64,000 nucleotides of DNA, from contig NZ_RKLP01000008.1 of NCBI RefSeq assembly GCF_004011865.1, positions 248,001-312,000 of the forward strand, written 5' to 3'. A model generated the notes under the pieces. That model ran no database searches and had not been told where the DNA came from. It worked only from the letters and a program-made list of their open reading frames with translations. The translations under genes were made by a program, and so were the position numbers. Origin of the DNA: Prescottella agglutinans. Lineage in GTDB: Bacteria; Actinomycetota; Actinomycetes; Mycobacteriales; Mycobacteriaceae. Below are positions 43,077-52,461 of this stretch, one piece after another. Positions within the stretch are counted from its first letter, which is position 1; the number at the start of each line of letters is the position of its first letter.

Positions 43077-45005
43077 TTACTTGCCGCGAATGGCGTCGAA
43101 CACCTTGGGATCGACCAGGGTCGAGGTGTCGCCCAGGTCGCGGCCCTCGGCGACGTCGCGCAGCAGGCGGCGCATGATCTTGCCGGAGCGGGTCTTCGGC
43201 AGTTCCGGCACGACGGTGATCTGCCGGGGCTTGGCGATCGGGGAGATCTCGGTGGACACCTGCGCGCGGAGTTCCGCGATCAGCGTCTCGCCCGTGTTGT
43301 CGGCGCCTTCCCGCAGGATCACGAACGCGACGATGCCCTGCCCGGTGGTCTCGTCGGCGGCGCCGACGACCGCGGCCTCGGCGATCGACGGGTGCCCGAC
43401 GAGCGCCGATTCCACCTCGGACGTGGAGATGCGGTGGCCGGACACGTTCATGACGTCGTCGACGCGGCCGAGCACCCACAGGGCGCCGTCCTCGTCGTAC
43501 TTGGCGCCGTCCCCGGCGAAGTACCAGCCCTCCTCGGCGTAGCGCGACCAGTAGGTGTCCTTGTAGCGCTCCATGTCGCCCCAGATGCCGCGCAGCATCG
43601 CCGGCCACGGCTGGTCGAGGACCAGGTAGCCGCTGCCGCCGGCGCCGAGTTCGCGGGCCTCGTCGTCCACGATCTTCGCCGAGATGCCGGGCAGCGGTGC
43701 CATCGCGGAACCGGGCTTGGTGGCGGTGATGCCGGGCAGGGGCGAGATCATGATCGCGCCGGTCTCGGTCTGCCACCACGTGTCGACGATCGGGGCCTTG
43801 CCGGCGCCGATGACGTCACGGAACCAGCGCCACGCCTCCGGGTTGATGGGTTCGCCCACCGATCCGAGCAGGCGGATCGACGACAGGTCGTGCGCGTCGG
43901 GGATCTCGCGGCCCCACTTCATGAACGTGCGCACCAGGGTCGGAGCGGTGTAGTAGATCGTGACGCCGTACTTCTCGATGATCTGGAAGTGTCGGTGCTC
44001 GTCAGGGAAGTTGGGGGTGCCCTCGTAGACGACCTGCGTGACGCCGTTCGACAGCGGGCCGTAGACGATGTAGCTGTGGCCGGTGACCCAGCCGATGTCG
44101 GCGGTGCACCAGTAGACGTCCTGCCCGGCCTTGTGGTCGAACACGTTGTGATGCGTGTACGACGCCTGCGTCAGGTAGCCGCCGGAGGTGTGGATGATGC
44201 CCTTGGGCTTACCCGTCGTGCCGGACGTGTAGAGGATGAACAGCGGGTGCTCGGCGTCGAAGGGCTGCGCCTCGTGCTGGTCGGATGCCTTCTCGACGGT
44301 GTCGTGCCACCACAGGTCCCGGCCGGCGGTGATGTCGACGTCGATGCCGGTCCGCTTGACCACCAACACGTTCTGCACCGATGCCGCTCCGTCGACCGCC
44401 TCGTCGACGGCCGGCTTGAGCGGGGCCGCCTGGCCGCGACGCCACTGTCCGTCGACGGTGACGACGAGCTTGGCCTCGGCGTCGTCGATGCGCGAGCGCA
44501 GCGCGGTCGCCGAGAATCCGGCGAACACGACCGAGTGGGTCAGGCCCAGCCGGGCGCACGCGAGCATCGTCACGATGGCCTCGGGGATCATCGGCATGTA
44601 GATCGCGACGCGGTCGCCGGCGACCAGACCCAGCTCGGTGAAAGTGTTTGCCGCGCGGCTCACTTCGGCCAGCAGATCGCTGTAGGTGATGTCCCGGCTG
44701 TCCCCGGGCTCACCCTCGAAATGGATGGCGACGCGGTCGCCGTTGCCGGCCAGCACGTGCCGGTCGACGCAGTTGTACGCGACATTCAGGCTGCCGCCGA
44801 CGAACCACTTCGCGACGGGGGCGTCGGACCAGTCGAGGACCTCGGTCCACGGCGTCGCCCAGTCCAGGCGCCGGGCCTGGGCGTCCCAGAACACGAGCCG
44901 GTTGCCGTCGGCCTCGGCCTGCAGTTCGGGGCCCGCGTTCGCCGCGGCCGCGAACTCCGCGCTGGGCGGGTACACCTCGGGGGCGTCGGTAGCACTGCTC
45001 GTCAT
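43077..45005 (-). CDS. acs: Acetyl-CoA synthetase, AMP-forming (642 aa)
   Basis: This is a full-length ANL-family enzyme: YTSGTTGKPKG (phosphate loop, split as SGTTGKPKGI), a WWQTETGAIM motif, and a C-terminal domain ending in RSGKIMRRLLR whose Lys is the site of protein acetylation in this family. It activates acetate to acetyl-CoA via acetyl-AMP. AAAGAAGG lies upstream of the ATG. It diverges from dppA, and a perfect Crp/GlxR palindrome lies 42 bases before its start. Gene order acs-dpp matches Rv3667 and dppABCD. Confidence 0.95.
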   Translation of the reverse strand: MTSSATDAPEVYPPSAEFAAAANAGPELQAEADGNRLVFWDAQARRLDWATPWTEVLDWSDAPVAKWFVGGSLNVAYNCVDRHVLAGNGDRVAIHFEGEPGDSRDITYSDLLAEVSRAANTFTELGLVAGDRVAIYMPMIPEAIVTMLACARLGLTHSVVFAGFSATALRSRIDDAEAKLVVTVDGQWRRGQAAPLKPAVDEAVDGAASVQNVLVVKRTGIDVDITAGRDLWWHDTVEKASDQHEAQPFDAEHPLFILYTSGTTGKPKGIIHTSGGYLTQASYTHHNVFDHKAGQDVYWCTADIGWVTGHSYIVYGPLSNGVTQVVYEGTPNFPDEHRHFQIIEKYGVTIYYTAPTLVRTFMKWGREIPDAHDLSSIRLLGSVGEPINPEAWRWFRDVIGAGKAPIVDTWWQTETGAIMISPLPGITATKPGSAMAPLPGISAKIVDDEARELGAGGSGYLVLDQPWPAMLRGIWGDMERYKDTYWSRYAEEGWYFAGDGAKYDEDGALWVLGRVDDVMNVSGHRISTSEVESALVGHPSIAEAAVVGAADETTGQGIVAFVILREGADNTGETLIAELRAQVSTEISPIAKPRQITVVPELPKTRSGKIMRRLLRDVAEGRDLGDTSTLVDPKVFDAIRGK

Positions 45006-45046
45006 CTCGGCTTGCCTTCTTTCCGATCGAAATCGACGGTTGTCGC

Positions 45047-45068
45047 ACGTGTGAGGGTAGTCACACGT
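45047..45068. promoter_or_regulatory. Crp/GlxR binding site between acs and dppA
   Basis: TGTGAGGGTAGTCACA (45050-45065) matches the Crp/GlxR consensus TGTGA-N6-TCACA at every conserved base, and the symmetry extends to eight-base arms ACGTGTGA and TCACACGT. It is centred about 52 bases upstream of the acs ATG and about 240 bases before dppA. The crp gene itself is in this window at 29.8-30.5 kb. Confidence 0.87.
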
Positions 45069-45295
45069 GACCGGCGTCGCAGGATTCCCTCCCGTGGAGC
45101 GGTCACGGTGTGCGGCGATCGGTCGATTCTGCGCGACGGGCGGTCGGCGACGGTGCGCGGTCGGCCGCTTCGTTGCGATCGGGCCTCGAACGGGTGCCGA
45201 TCCGGTGGGTGCGCGGTCGACCGCCCGCGCCCACGTCCACCGCTGGCTATCGTCGCAGCACCAACCGTGCGTGCCCCGCCGGCGGGAGGACTGTC

Positions 45296-46894
45296 TTGCG
45301 AATCGCGCGCGCCGCCGCGGTGGCGCTGGTGGTGGTGTCGGTGCTCGCAGCGTGCACCGGCGGGACGACGTCGGGCACCGGGATCGTCTACGCGTGGAGC
45401 GGCGAGCCGCAGAACCCGCTGATTCCCACCGACACGAGCGAGAACACCGGCGGCCGCGTCCTCGACGCCGTCTTCGCCGGCCTCGTCTCGTACACCGCCG
45501 ACGGCGTCACCGAGAACGAGGTGGCCGAGTCCATCGAGAGCGCCGACGGGCAGCACTACACGGTGACGCTCGAGGACGGTTGGACCTTCACCGACGGCAC
45601 CCCGGTCACCGCGCGCTCGTTCGTCGACGCGTGGAACTACGGCGCGCTGTCGACCAACGCGCAGCTGCAGTCGTCGTTCTTCGACCCGATCGAGGGCTAC
45701 GACGAGGTCGCCGCGGCCGATCCGGCGGTGCGGACGATGTCGGGGCTGCGGGTGGTCGACGACCGCACGTTCACGATCACGCTGAAGCAGCCCGAGTCGG
45801 CGTTCCCGAGGCGGCTCGGGTTCGCCGCGTACTACCCGCTGCCGCAGTCGGCCTACGCGGACATGACCGCCTTCGGGCGGCACCCGATCGGCAATGGCCC
45901 GTACCGCTTCGCGAACGACGATGCGTGGCAACACAATGTGCGCATCGACCTGGTCGCGAATCCCGACTATCGGGGCAATCGAGTGGCGCGCAACGACGGC
46001 GTGACGTTCGTGCTCTACAGCGGCCTCGACACCGCCTACACCGATCTGCTGTCGAACAACCTCGACGTGCTCGACGGGGTCCCGGCCAGCGCGCTCGAGA
46101 CGTACGAGGACGATCTGCCGGGCCGCACCGTCAACCAGCCGTCCGCCACGATCGAGACGTTCACGATCCCGGGTCGGCTGCCGCACTTCGGCGGTGAGGA
46201 GGGTCGGCTGCGTCGGCAGGCGATCTCGCAGGCGATCGACCGGGACCGGATCACCGCGCGCCTGTTCGCGAGCACACGGACCCCGGCCCGCGACTTCACC
46301 AGCCCCGCGATCGAGGGGTGGAGGCCGGATCTGGTCGGGGCCGAACATCTCGACTTCGCACCCGACCGGGCCCGGGAACTGTGGGCGCAGGCGGACGCCA
46401 TCACCCCGTGGTCCGGGTCGTTCCAGATCGCCTACAACTCCGATGGCGGACACCAGGACTGGGTGGACGCGGTGTGCAACAGCATCCGCAACACCCTCGG
46501 TATCGACGCGCGCGGTGCCCCGTACCCGACGTTCGCGCAACTGCGCACCGAGGTCACCGAACGGACGATCGAGACGGCCTTCCGGTCCGGATGGCAGGCC
46601 GACTACCCGCAGCAGTACGGCTTTCTGGCCCAGAACTACCAGACGGGAGGAAGTTCGAACGACGGCGAGTACTCGAACCCCGAGTTCGACCGCCTGCTGC
46701 GGGCGTCGGCCGGCGCGACGGATCCGGCCGCGTCGCAGCAGTTGATCGACCGCGCGCAGGAGATCCTGCTGCGCGACCTGCCGGCGGTGCCCGACTGGAA
46801 CCGCAACGCCACGGGTGGCTGGTCCGAGTACGTCACGAACGTCCGGTTCGGCTGGGACGGGGTACCCGTGTACCACCTGATCGAGAAGAAGTGA
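45296..46894 (+). CDS. dppA: Peptide ABC transporter substrate-binding lipoprotein (532 aa)
   Basis: The TTG at 45296 is chosen because GGGAGGA lies five bases upstream; it gives a clean lipoprotein signal with lipobox LAAC (Cys21). An upstream in-frame ATG would bury this signal. The mature part is a family 5 (DppA/OppA) binding protein: YTVTLEDGWTFTDGTPV and FVDAWNY are family landmarks, with NPEFDRLL near the C-terminus. It captures peptides for the permease encoded next. Four genes follow one another with gaps or overlaps of a few bases, so dppABCD is one operon. Confidence 0.9.
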   Translation: MRIARAAAVALVVVSVLAACTGGTTSGTGIVYAWSGEPQNPLIPTDTSENTGGRVLDAVFAGLVSYTADGVTENEVAESIESADGQHYTVTLEDGWTFTDGTPVTARSFVDAWNYGALSTNAQLQSSFFDPIEGYDEVAAADPAVRTMSGLRVVDDRTFTITLKQPESAFPRRLGFAAYYPLPQSAYADMTAFGRHPIGNGPYRFANDDAWQHNVRIDLVANPDYRGNRVARNDGVTFVLYSGLDTAYTDLLSNNLDVLDGVPASALETYEDDLPGRTVNQPSATIETFTIPGRLPHFGGEEGRLRRQAISQAIDRDRITARLFASTRTPARDFTSPAIEGWRPDLVGAEHLDFAPDRARELWAQADAITPWSGSFQIAYNSDGGHQDWVDAVCNSIRNTLGIDARGAPYPTFAQLRTEVTERTIETAFRSGWQADYPQQYGFLAQNYQTGGSSNDGEYSNPEFDRLLRASAGATDPAASQQLIDRAQEILLRDLPAVPDWNRNATGGWSEYVTNVRFGWDGVPVYHLIEKK

Positions 46895-46897
46895 ACC

Positions 46898-47824
46898 ATG
46901 CTCCGATACACCGGCCGCCGTGTGCTGCAGATGATCCCGGTGTTCCTCGGGGCGACGTTCCTGATCTACGCGCTGGTGTTCCTGCTGCCCGGCGACCCCG
47001 TCGCGGCGCTCGCCGGGGACCGGGCCCTCACCCCGGCCGTCACCGAGGAGTTGCGGGCCCGCTACCACCTGGACGAGCCGTTCCTGGTGCAGTACCTCGA
47101 GTACCTGAAGGGGATCGTGACGCTGGACTTCGGAACGTCGTACTCGGGACGTCCGGTCGGAGAGGTTCTGGCCCAGGCCTTTCCGATCACCCTGAAGCTC
47201 GCCGTCATGGCCGTCGTGATCGAGACCGTGTTCGGGGTGGGCGCGGGACTGATCGCGGGCCTGCGGCAGGGCGGGGTGTTCGACTCCACGGTGCTGGTCC
47301 TGAGCCTGGTGCTGATCGCGGTGCCGGTCTTCGTGCTCGGGTTCCTGGCCCAGTTCTTCGTCGCCATCCGGTGGGGGCTGGCGCCGCCCACCGTCGGCGC
47401 GGACACCAGCTTCTCCCGGATGCTGTTGCCGGCGTGCGTGCTCGCCGCGGTGTCGTTCGCGTACGTGCTGCGGCTCACCCGCACGTCCGTCGCGGTGACA
47501 CTGACCGCGGACCACGTCCGCACCGCGACCGCGAAGGGTCTCTCGCGGCCGCGGGTCGTCGGTGTGCACGTGCTGCGCAACTCGCTCATCCCGGTCGTCA
47601 CATTCCTCGGGGTCGACCTCGCGACCCTCATGGGCGGCGCGGTGGTGACCGAGGGGATCTTCAACATCAACGGGGTGGGCGGCACGATCTACCAGGCCGT
47701 CATCCGCGGCGAGGCGCCCACCGTCGTCTCGTTCGTCAGCGTCCTCGTCGTCGTCTACCTGGTCGCGAACCTGCTCGTCGACCTGCTGTACGCGGTCCTC
47801 GACCCCAGGATCCGCTATGTCTGA
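46898..47824 (+). CDS. dppB: Peptide ABC transporter permease (308 aa)
   Basis: Six membrane segments with the conserved N-terminal RRVLQMIPVFLGATFLIYALV and the cytoplasmic EAA-type loop (LTADHVRTATAKGLSRPRVV) that contacts the ATPase. MIQAVIRGEAP-like ending (IYQAVIRGEAPTVVS) is usual for DppB. It forms the channel together with DppC. It starts three bases after the dppA stop and overlaps dppC by eight bases. Confidence 0.93.
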   Translation: MLRYTGRRVLQMIPVFLGATFLIYALVFLLPGDPVAALAGDRALTPAVTEELRARYHLDEPFLVQYLEYLKGIVTLDFGTSYSGRPVGEVLAQAFPITLKLAVMAVVIETVFGVGAGLIAGLRQGGVFDSTVLVLSLVLIAVPVFVLGFLAQFFVAIRWGLAPPTVGADTSFSRMLLPACVLAAVSFAYVLRLTRTSVAVTLTADHVRTATAKGLSRPRVVGVHVLRNSLIPVVTFLGVDLATLMGGAVVTEGIFNINGVGGTIYQAVIRGEAPTVVSFVSVLVVVYLVANLLVDLLYAVLDPRIRYV

Positions 47825-48689
47825 CCGGGTGCGGGCGGAGGGGATGTGGGCGTCGGCGTGGCGGCGTCTGCGCCGCCGCCCGATGTTCCTCGTCGCATGC
47901 CTGATCCTGCTCGTGGTGGTCGCGGTCGCGGTGTTCCCGTCGCTGTTCACCGATCTGGATCCGCGCTACTGCAACATCGCCGACAGTCTCGCGCCGCCGC
48001 GGTCGGGGCACTGGTTCGGGTTCGACCGCCAGGGCTGCGACATATACGCGCGGACCGTGTACGGAGCGCGGCCGTCGGTCACGGTCGGGGTGTGCGTGAC
48101 CGCAGCGGTGCTGGTGATCGGGGTGGTGTTCGGTGCGCTGGCCGGCTACTACGGCGGCTGGGCCGATTCGCTGCTCTCGCGCGTCGCCGACATCTTCTTC
48201 GGCATCCCGCTGATCCTCGCCGCCATCGTGCTGATGCAACTGTTCGCCGCACGCACCATCTGGACGGTGGTCGCGGTGCTGGCCCTGTTCGGGTGGCCGC
48301 AGATGGCGAGAATCGCTCGGGGAGCGGTCATCTCGGCCAAATCCAACGACTACGTCCTCGCCGCCCGGGCGGTCGGGATGTCCCATCGATCGATCCTGCT
48401 GCGGCACGTGCTGCCGAACTCGTTGGCCCCCATCATCGTCGTGGCCACGATGTCCCTCGGCACGTTCATAGTCGCGGAGGCGACGCTGTCGTTCCTCGGG
48501 ATCGGGCTGCCGCCGACGACCGTCTCGTGGGGCGGCGACATCAGTACCGCGCAGGTCACCCTGCGGCGCGGGTCGCCGATCCTGTTCTACCCGGCAGGCG
48601 CGCTCGCGATCACGGTGCTGGGATTCGTGCTCCTGGGCGACGCCCTGCGTGACGCGCTCGACCCGACCACCGCGAGGCGGCGACGATGA
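47817..48689 (+). CDS. dppC: Peptide ABC transporter permease (290 aa)
   Basis: An N-terminal cytoplasmic and membrane segment is followed by the DppC/OppC core. The EAA loop reads AKSNDYVLAARAVGMSHRSILLRHVLPN, shown here in part, and the C-terminal LGDALRDALDP is the standard family ending. The GFDRQGCDIYARTVYGARPS region replaces the usual GTDxxGRD motif with FDRQGCD. It overlaps dppB by eight bases and dppD by ATGA. Confidence 0.93.
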   Translation: MSDRVRAEGMWASAWRRLRRRPMFLVACLILLVVVAVAVFPSLFTDLDPRYCNIADSLAPPRSGHWFGFDRQGCDIYARTVYGARPSVTVGVCVTAAVLVIGVVFGALAGYYGGWADSLLSRVADIFFGIPLILAAIVLMQLFAARTIWTVVAVLALFGWPQMARIARGAVISAKSNDYVLAARAVGMSHRSILLRHVLPNSLAPIIVVATMSLGTFIVAEATLSFLGIGLPPTTVSWGGDISTAQVTLRRGSPILFYPAGALAITVLGFVLLGDALRDALDPTTARRRR

Positions 48690-50296
48690 CGGATCCGCTG
48701 CTCGTCGTGGAAGGGCTCGACGTCACGTTCGGGTCGGGGCCGACGCGGGTGCATGCCCTGCGCGGGGTGGATCTGACGGTGTACCCGGGCCGGACGGTCG
48801 CGGTCGTCGGCGAGTCCGGCTCCGGCAAATCCACACTCGCGCAAGCGATCATCGGGTTGCTGCCGGGGACGGGGCGCGTCACCGGCGGGAGGATCGGGTT
48901 CGCCGGCACGGACCTCGTGGGTGCTTCGCAGCGGGAGTTCGTCCGGATCCGCGGCAGCGGCATCGGGTTCGTGCCGCAGGATCCGGCCACCAACCTCAAC
49001 CCGGTCTGGAAGGTGGGCTTCCAGGTTCGGGAGGCGCTGAAGGCCAACGGGATCGCGAAGGGGAACGCGGCCCGCAGGCGCGCCGACGAGCTGCTCTCCG
49101 AGGCGGGGCTCGACGACGCCCCGGCCCGGTCCGGTCACTACCCGCACGAGTTCTCCGGTGGCATGCGGCAGCGGGTCCTCATCGCGATCGGTCTCGCGGC
49201 CCGGCCTCGGCTGCTGATCGCCGACGAGCCGACCTCGGCGCTCGACGTCACCGTCCAGCAGCGGGTCCTCGATCACCTCGCCGGGCTCACCGGCGAATTG
49301 GGCACCGCCGTCCTGCTCGTCACGCACGACCTCGGTGTCGCGGCCGAACGGGCCGAGCACGTCGTCGTGATGCACCAGGGGCGGGTCGTCGAATCCGGTC
49401 CGGCCGAGCGGATCCTCACCGACCCGGAGGACGAGTACACCCGCCGGTTGGTGGCCGCCGCGCCGTCCCTCTCCGTGGCCCGGCCCCGACCGCCCGCGGA
49501 GCCGGGGGCGCCCCCGCTGCTGGTGGTCGACAACCTGCGGAAGGTGTTCCGCCGTCGCGCCGCGAAGCTCGGACGCCACACCGAGGTCACCGCCGTCGAC
49601 GGCGTCTCCTTCACCGTCGCCCGCGGCACGACGACGGCGATCGTCGGGGAGTCCGGCTCCGGCAAGTCGACCGTCGCCCGCATGGTGCTGGGACTGTTGC
49701 CACCGGACGGCGGGTCGGTCGTGTTCGACGGCACCGACGTCGCGTCGCTGGGCCGACGGGAGCGGCAGTTCCGCCGCCGCGTCCAACCCGTGTTCCAGGA
49801 CCCGTACGGCAGCCTGGACCCGACCTACTCGGTGCAGCGGATCGTCGAGGAGCCGCTGCGGGTGCACGGGATCGGCGACCGCCGCGAGCGCGCGGAGCGG
49901 GTACGCGATCTGCTCGACCGCGTCGCCCTGCCGCCCGATCTCGCGCGCAGGTTCCCGGCGGAGCTGTCCGGCGGGCAACGGCAGCGGGTCGCGATCGCGC
50001 GGGCCCTCGCACTCGGACCGGACCTGATGGTGTGCGACGAGGCGGTCTCCGCGCTCGACGTCGTCGTGCAGGACCAGATCCTGCGCCTGCTCGACGAACT
50101 GCAGCGCGACCTCGGGCTGACGTACGTGTTCATCAGCCACGACCTGGCGGTCGTTCGCCGGATCGCGAACCGGGTGGTGGTGATGCACGGTGGCCGGGTG
50201 GTCGAGGCGGCCGCCGCGGACGAGGTCTTCGAGCACCCCGGCGACGACTACACGCGCCGCCTGCTCGACGCGATCCCGCGTGGCCGGCGGCGCTGA
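48686..50296 (+). CDS. dppD: Peptide ABC transporter ATPase with two fused ABC domains (536 aa)
   Basis: Two complete ABC cassettes are joined in one chain. The first has GESGSGKST (about 45-53) and FSGGMRQRV; the second has GESGSGKST (about 318-326) and LSGGQRQRV. Each has its own Walker B Asp-Glu ([12 protein letters not shown] and [12 protein letters not shown]). Many organisms split these into DppD and DppF; the fused form is the actinobacterial arrangement, as in M. tuberculosis dppD. It powers peptide import with DppBC. ATGA overlap with dppC. Confidence 0.93.
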   Translation: MTDPLLVVEGLDVTFGSGPTRVHALRGVDLTVYPGRTVAVVGESGSGKSTLAQAIIGLLPGTGRVTGGRIGFAGTDLVGASQREFVRIRGSGIGFVPQDPATNLNPVWKVGFQVREALKANGIAKGNAARRRADELLSEAGLDDAPARSGHYPHEFSGGMRQRVLIAIGLAARPRLLIADEPTSALDVTVQQRVLDHLAGLTGELGTAVLLVTHDLGVAAERAEHVVVMHQGRVVESGPAERILTDPEDEYTRRLVAAAPSLSVARPRPPAEPGAPPLLVVDNLRKVFRRRAAKLGRHTEVTAVDGVSFTVARGTTTAIVGESGSGKSTVARMVLGLLPPDGGSVVFDGTDVASLGRRERQFRRRVQPVFQDPYGSLDPTYSVQRIVEEPLRVHGIGDRRERAERVRDLLDRVALPPDLARRFPAELSGGQRQRVAIARALALGPDLMVCDEAVSALDVVVQDQILRLLDELQRDLGLTYVFISHDLAVVRRIANRVVVMHGGRVVEAAAADEVFEHPGDDYTRRLLDAIPRGRRR

Positions 50297-50347
50297 CGGG
50301 TCACGGGGCGAGCGGCCCGGCCACGGGCAGCGGGTAGCGTCTGGGCC

Positions 50348-51109
50348 GTGAGTGTTCCCGTGACTGATCCCCTGCGGCCGCTGTTGGACCTGCCCGGTGT
50401 GGTCGAGGCGGCGGATCGCGCGCGTGACGCGCTCGGCGAGGTGCATCGGCACAAGACGAATCGCCGCGGCTGGCCCCAGACGGCCACCGAGGCGTCGGTG
50501 CGGGCGGCCCGTGCGTCGGCCGCGATCGACGGCGGTTCGATGGAACTGCCGACCCCCGGGACGGCGGGCGACCCGGTGCTCTCGGGTGCGCTGCGTGTCG
50601 CCCAGGCCCTGGACGGGGAGTCGCTGACCGTCATCCTCCCGACATGGCAGCGGGCCCCGCTGCAGGCGCTCGCGCGTCTGCACCTGCTCGCCGCGGCCGA
50701 CCTCGTCACCGACCAGGAGACGCTCGGCCGCCCGCGTGCCGAGCGGGGCGTCGGGGAACGGCTCGACATGCTCGCGCAGTTGATCACGGGTGGGACGAAG
50801 GCGCCGGCGCCCGTGCTCGCGGCCGTCGTGCACGGGGAACTGCTCGCGCTGCGACCGTTCGGGGTGGCGGACGGGATCGTGGCACGTGCCGCATCCCGAC
50901 TGGTTGCCACGTCGACGGGGCTGGACCCGCACAATCTCGGTGTGCCGGAGGTGAGCTGGATGCGCCGCGTCCCGGCCTACCGGGACGGGATCGAAGGGTT
51001 CGCGTCGGGAACGCCCGAGGGCGTGGGCAGTTGGGTGATCCTGTGCTGCGGCGCCCTGGAGGCGGGCGCTCGCGAGGCGATGTCGATCGCAGACGCTGCC
51101 GCGGGCTGA
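50348..51109 (+). CDS. Fic-like fold protein with degenerate active motif, Rv3662c-like (253 aa)
   Basis: The helical C-terminal half contains VVHGELLALRPFGVADGIVA, laid out like the Fic motif HPFxxGNGR but with Leu in place of the catalytic His and DGIVAR instead of GNGR. Fic enzymes need that His for AMP transfer, so this protein is probably not an active AMPylase. TAGCGT lies seven bases before the GTG start, indicating a leaderless mRNA. Orthologues occur at this locus in mycobacteria (Rv3662c). The fold assignment is by pattern only. Confidence 0.65.
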   Translation: MSVPVTDPLRPLLDLPGVVEAADRARDALGEVHRHKTNRRGWPQTATEASVRAARASAAIDGGSMELPTPGTAGDPVLSGALRVAQALDGESLTVILPTWQRAPLQALARLHLLAAADLVTDQETLGRPRAERGVGERLDMLAQLITGGTKAPAPVLAAVVHGELLALRPFGVADGIVARAASRLVATSTGLDPHNLGVPEVSWMRRVPAYRDGIEGFASGTPEGVGSWVILCCGALEAGAREAMSIADAAAG

Positions 51110-51127
51110 CCGACCCCGAACATGCGA

Positions 51128-51430
51128 AGCGGGTGGTGTCACCGACCTCGGTCGGAAACGCCACCCGCTAGCACGGACTGCCGGGTTACCATGCGTGCAA
51201 ATGTGGGTTGTGTGTCAACGGCCTCGGCGTAGGCTCGGTCGGTGGCGGGTCGTCCCCGCAACCCGTGCGGGGTCCTTACCGTCAGGCGTCCGAGTCACGC
51301 AAGCCCACAACGCTTCTGCCCTTATAGTGGCTTGCTGCTCCGCGTGGGTGCCTGGTGCCCGTGCTGGGAAGTCCGTGTGGGGAATCGGCCCTTCTCTTCC
51401 GGGTCGATCCTGGCCTTCCGGCCTTCCGTA
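51128..51430 (-). ncRNA. Probable Ms1 (6S-like) RNA
   Basis: The 386-bp gap between convergent Rv3662c-like and HAD genes holds no ORF but is where mycobacteria encode Ms1 (MTS2823), an abundant RNA of about 300 nt that binds core RNA polymerase. On the minus strand TTGAAG (51464-51459) and TACAAA (51441-51436) are 17 bases apart, giving a start near 51429. A GC hairpin with arms 51128-51136 and 51161-51169 (an inner CCGAC/GTCGG stem inside it) lies at the far end, so the predicted RNA is about 300 nt. GTTAC just before the start region can pair with GTAAC near the 3-prime side. Strand is not certain: a plus-strand promoter and a T-rich hairpin near 51455-51480 also exist. Confidence 0.5.
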
Positions 51431-51495
51431 ACTCCTTTGTACCCCGTGCTCCAACCCACTTCAAGTGGCAATTTTCCTTTGTGGCAGATGCGGGT

Positions 51496-52314
51496 TCAGC
51501 GTTTGCGCCGGCGCATTCCGTAGGTGAACGCGCCCGCGACGGCGGCGCTCGACAGCACCGCGGCGACCGTCGCGACGGCCGTCCGCGACGGTGCCTGCAA
51601 TCGCGCGCGCAGCGAGACGGGGTTGGAGAAAGACAATACAGGCCAACCATTTTCGGAGGCGGCACGGCGGAGGGCGCGATCGGGGTTCACAGCGGTGGGG
51701 TGCCCCACGGCCTCCAGCATCGGCAGATCGGTGACCGAATCCGAGTAGGCGTAGCACTGCGTCAGGTCGTAGCCGTAGGCCTCGGACAACTCTCGCATGG
51801 CCTCGACCTTGCCGTCCCCGTAACAGTAGAAGTCGAGTTCGCCGGTATACCGGCCGTCCTCGACCACCATGCGGGTCGCGGTGCTGTATGTGGCACCGAG
51901 GGCGGCGGCGATGGGCGCCACCACCTCCTCGCCGGACGCCGAGACGATCACGACGTCGTGGCCGCGGGCCTTGTGATCGGCGATGAGGTCGGCGGCCTCG
52001 GCGTAGATCAGCGGATCGACGATGTCGTGCAGGGTTTCGGCGACGATGGCACGGATCTGCTCGACATCCCAGCCGGCGGTCATGTTCGTCAGGTGGGCGC
52101 GCATCCGCTCCATCTGGTCGTGGTCGGCGCCGGACAGGAGGAAGAGGAACTGCGCGTAGCTGCCCTTCAATACCGACCGGCGGGTGATGAGTCCCTGCGC
52201 GAAGAACGGCTTGCTGAAGGCGAGTGCGCTCGACTTCGCGATGACGGTCTTGTCCAGATCGAAGAACGCGGCCACGCGGCCGCGTCGGGTGAGTGCGCTC
52301 GGGAGGGCGGTCAC
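51496..52314 (-). CDS. HAD-IB family phosphatase with C-terminal membrane anchor (272 aa)
   Basis: Motif I is FFDLDKTVI (nucleophile Asp), motif II is SASGEE, and motif III/IV is YSDSVTDLPML, the pattern of SerB-like HAD-IB phosphatases. The last 35 residues form a membrane segment and a basic RRRKR tail. The GTG at 52314 is selected because TATCCT lies seven bases upstream (leaderless). M. tuberculosis Rv3661 at this place is a SerB-like protein linked to septum genes. Substrate unknown; phosphoserine is not assured. Confidence 0.86.
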   Translation of the reverse strand: MTALPSALTRRGRVAAFFDLDKTVIAKSSALAFSKPFFAQGLITRRSVLKGSYAQFLFLLSGADHDQMERMRAHLTNMTAGWDVEQIRAIVAETLHDIVDPLIYAEAADLIADHKARGHDVVIVSASGEEVVAPIAAALGATYSTATRMVVEDGRYTGELDFYCYGDGKVEAMRELSEAYGYDLTQCYAYSDSVTDLPMLEAVGHPTAVNPDRALRRAASENGWPVLSFSNPVSLRARLQAPSRTAVATVAAVLSSAAVAGAFTYGMRRRKR

Positions 52315-52461
52315 GCGACCAAGGATAGGGGAGCAATGGGGTGTTTCGGCCGATGTTGCGGCTCCGGGCGGGGGATCCGTGTCCGATTCCGGGCCTAAGC
52401 GGCACGTCGGAGGCGATACGTGAAGTTGCAAATATTCCTGGATCTGGGTGTAGTATTGCTT
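52315..52461 (+). promoter_or_regulatory. Intergenic region with promoter of the 6C RNA
   Basis: No gene is seen here. TTGCAA (52426-52431) and TAGTAT (52451-52456), 19 bases apart, form a plausible promoter reading right into the 6C RNA; the -10 is good and the spacing long. The divergent HAD gene uses its own -10 at 52322-52327. Confidence 0.5.

Noticed and set aside
45002-47950. A 982-codon open frame on the minus strand opposite dppABC
   Set aside because: It is opposite genes with clear family motifs, is Arg/Asp/Val/Gly-biased as expected from complement of GC-rich codons, and has no recognisable domain. The same applies to the 1061-codon plus-strand frame at 56865-60050 and similar long shadows.
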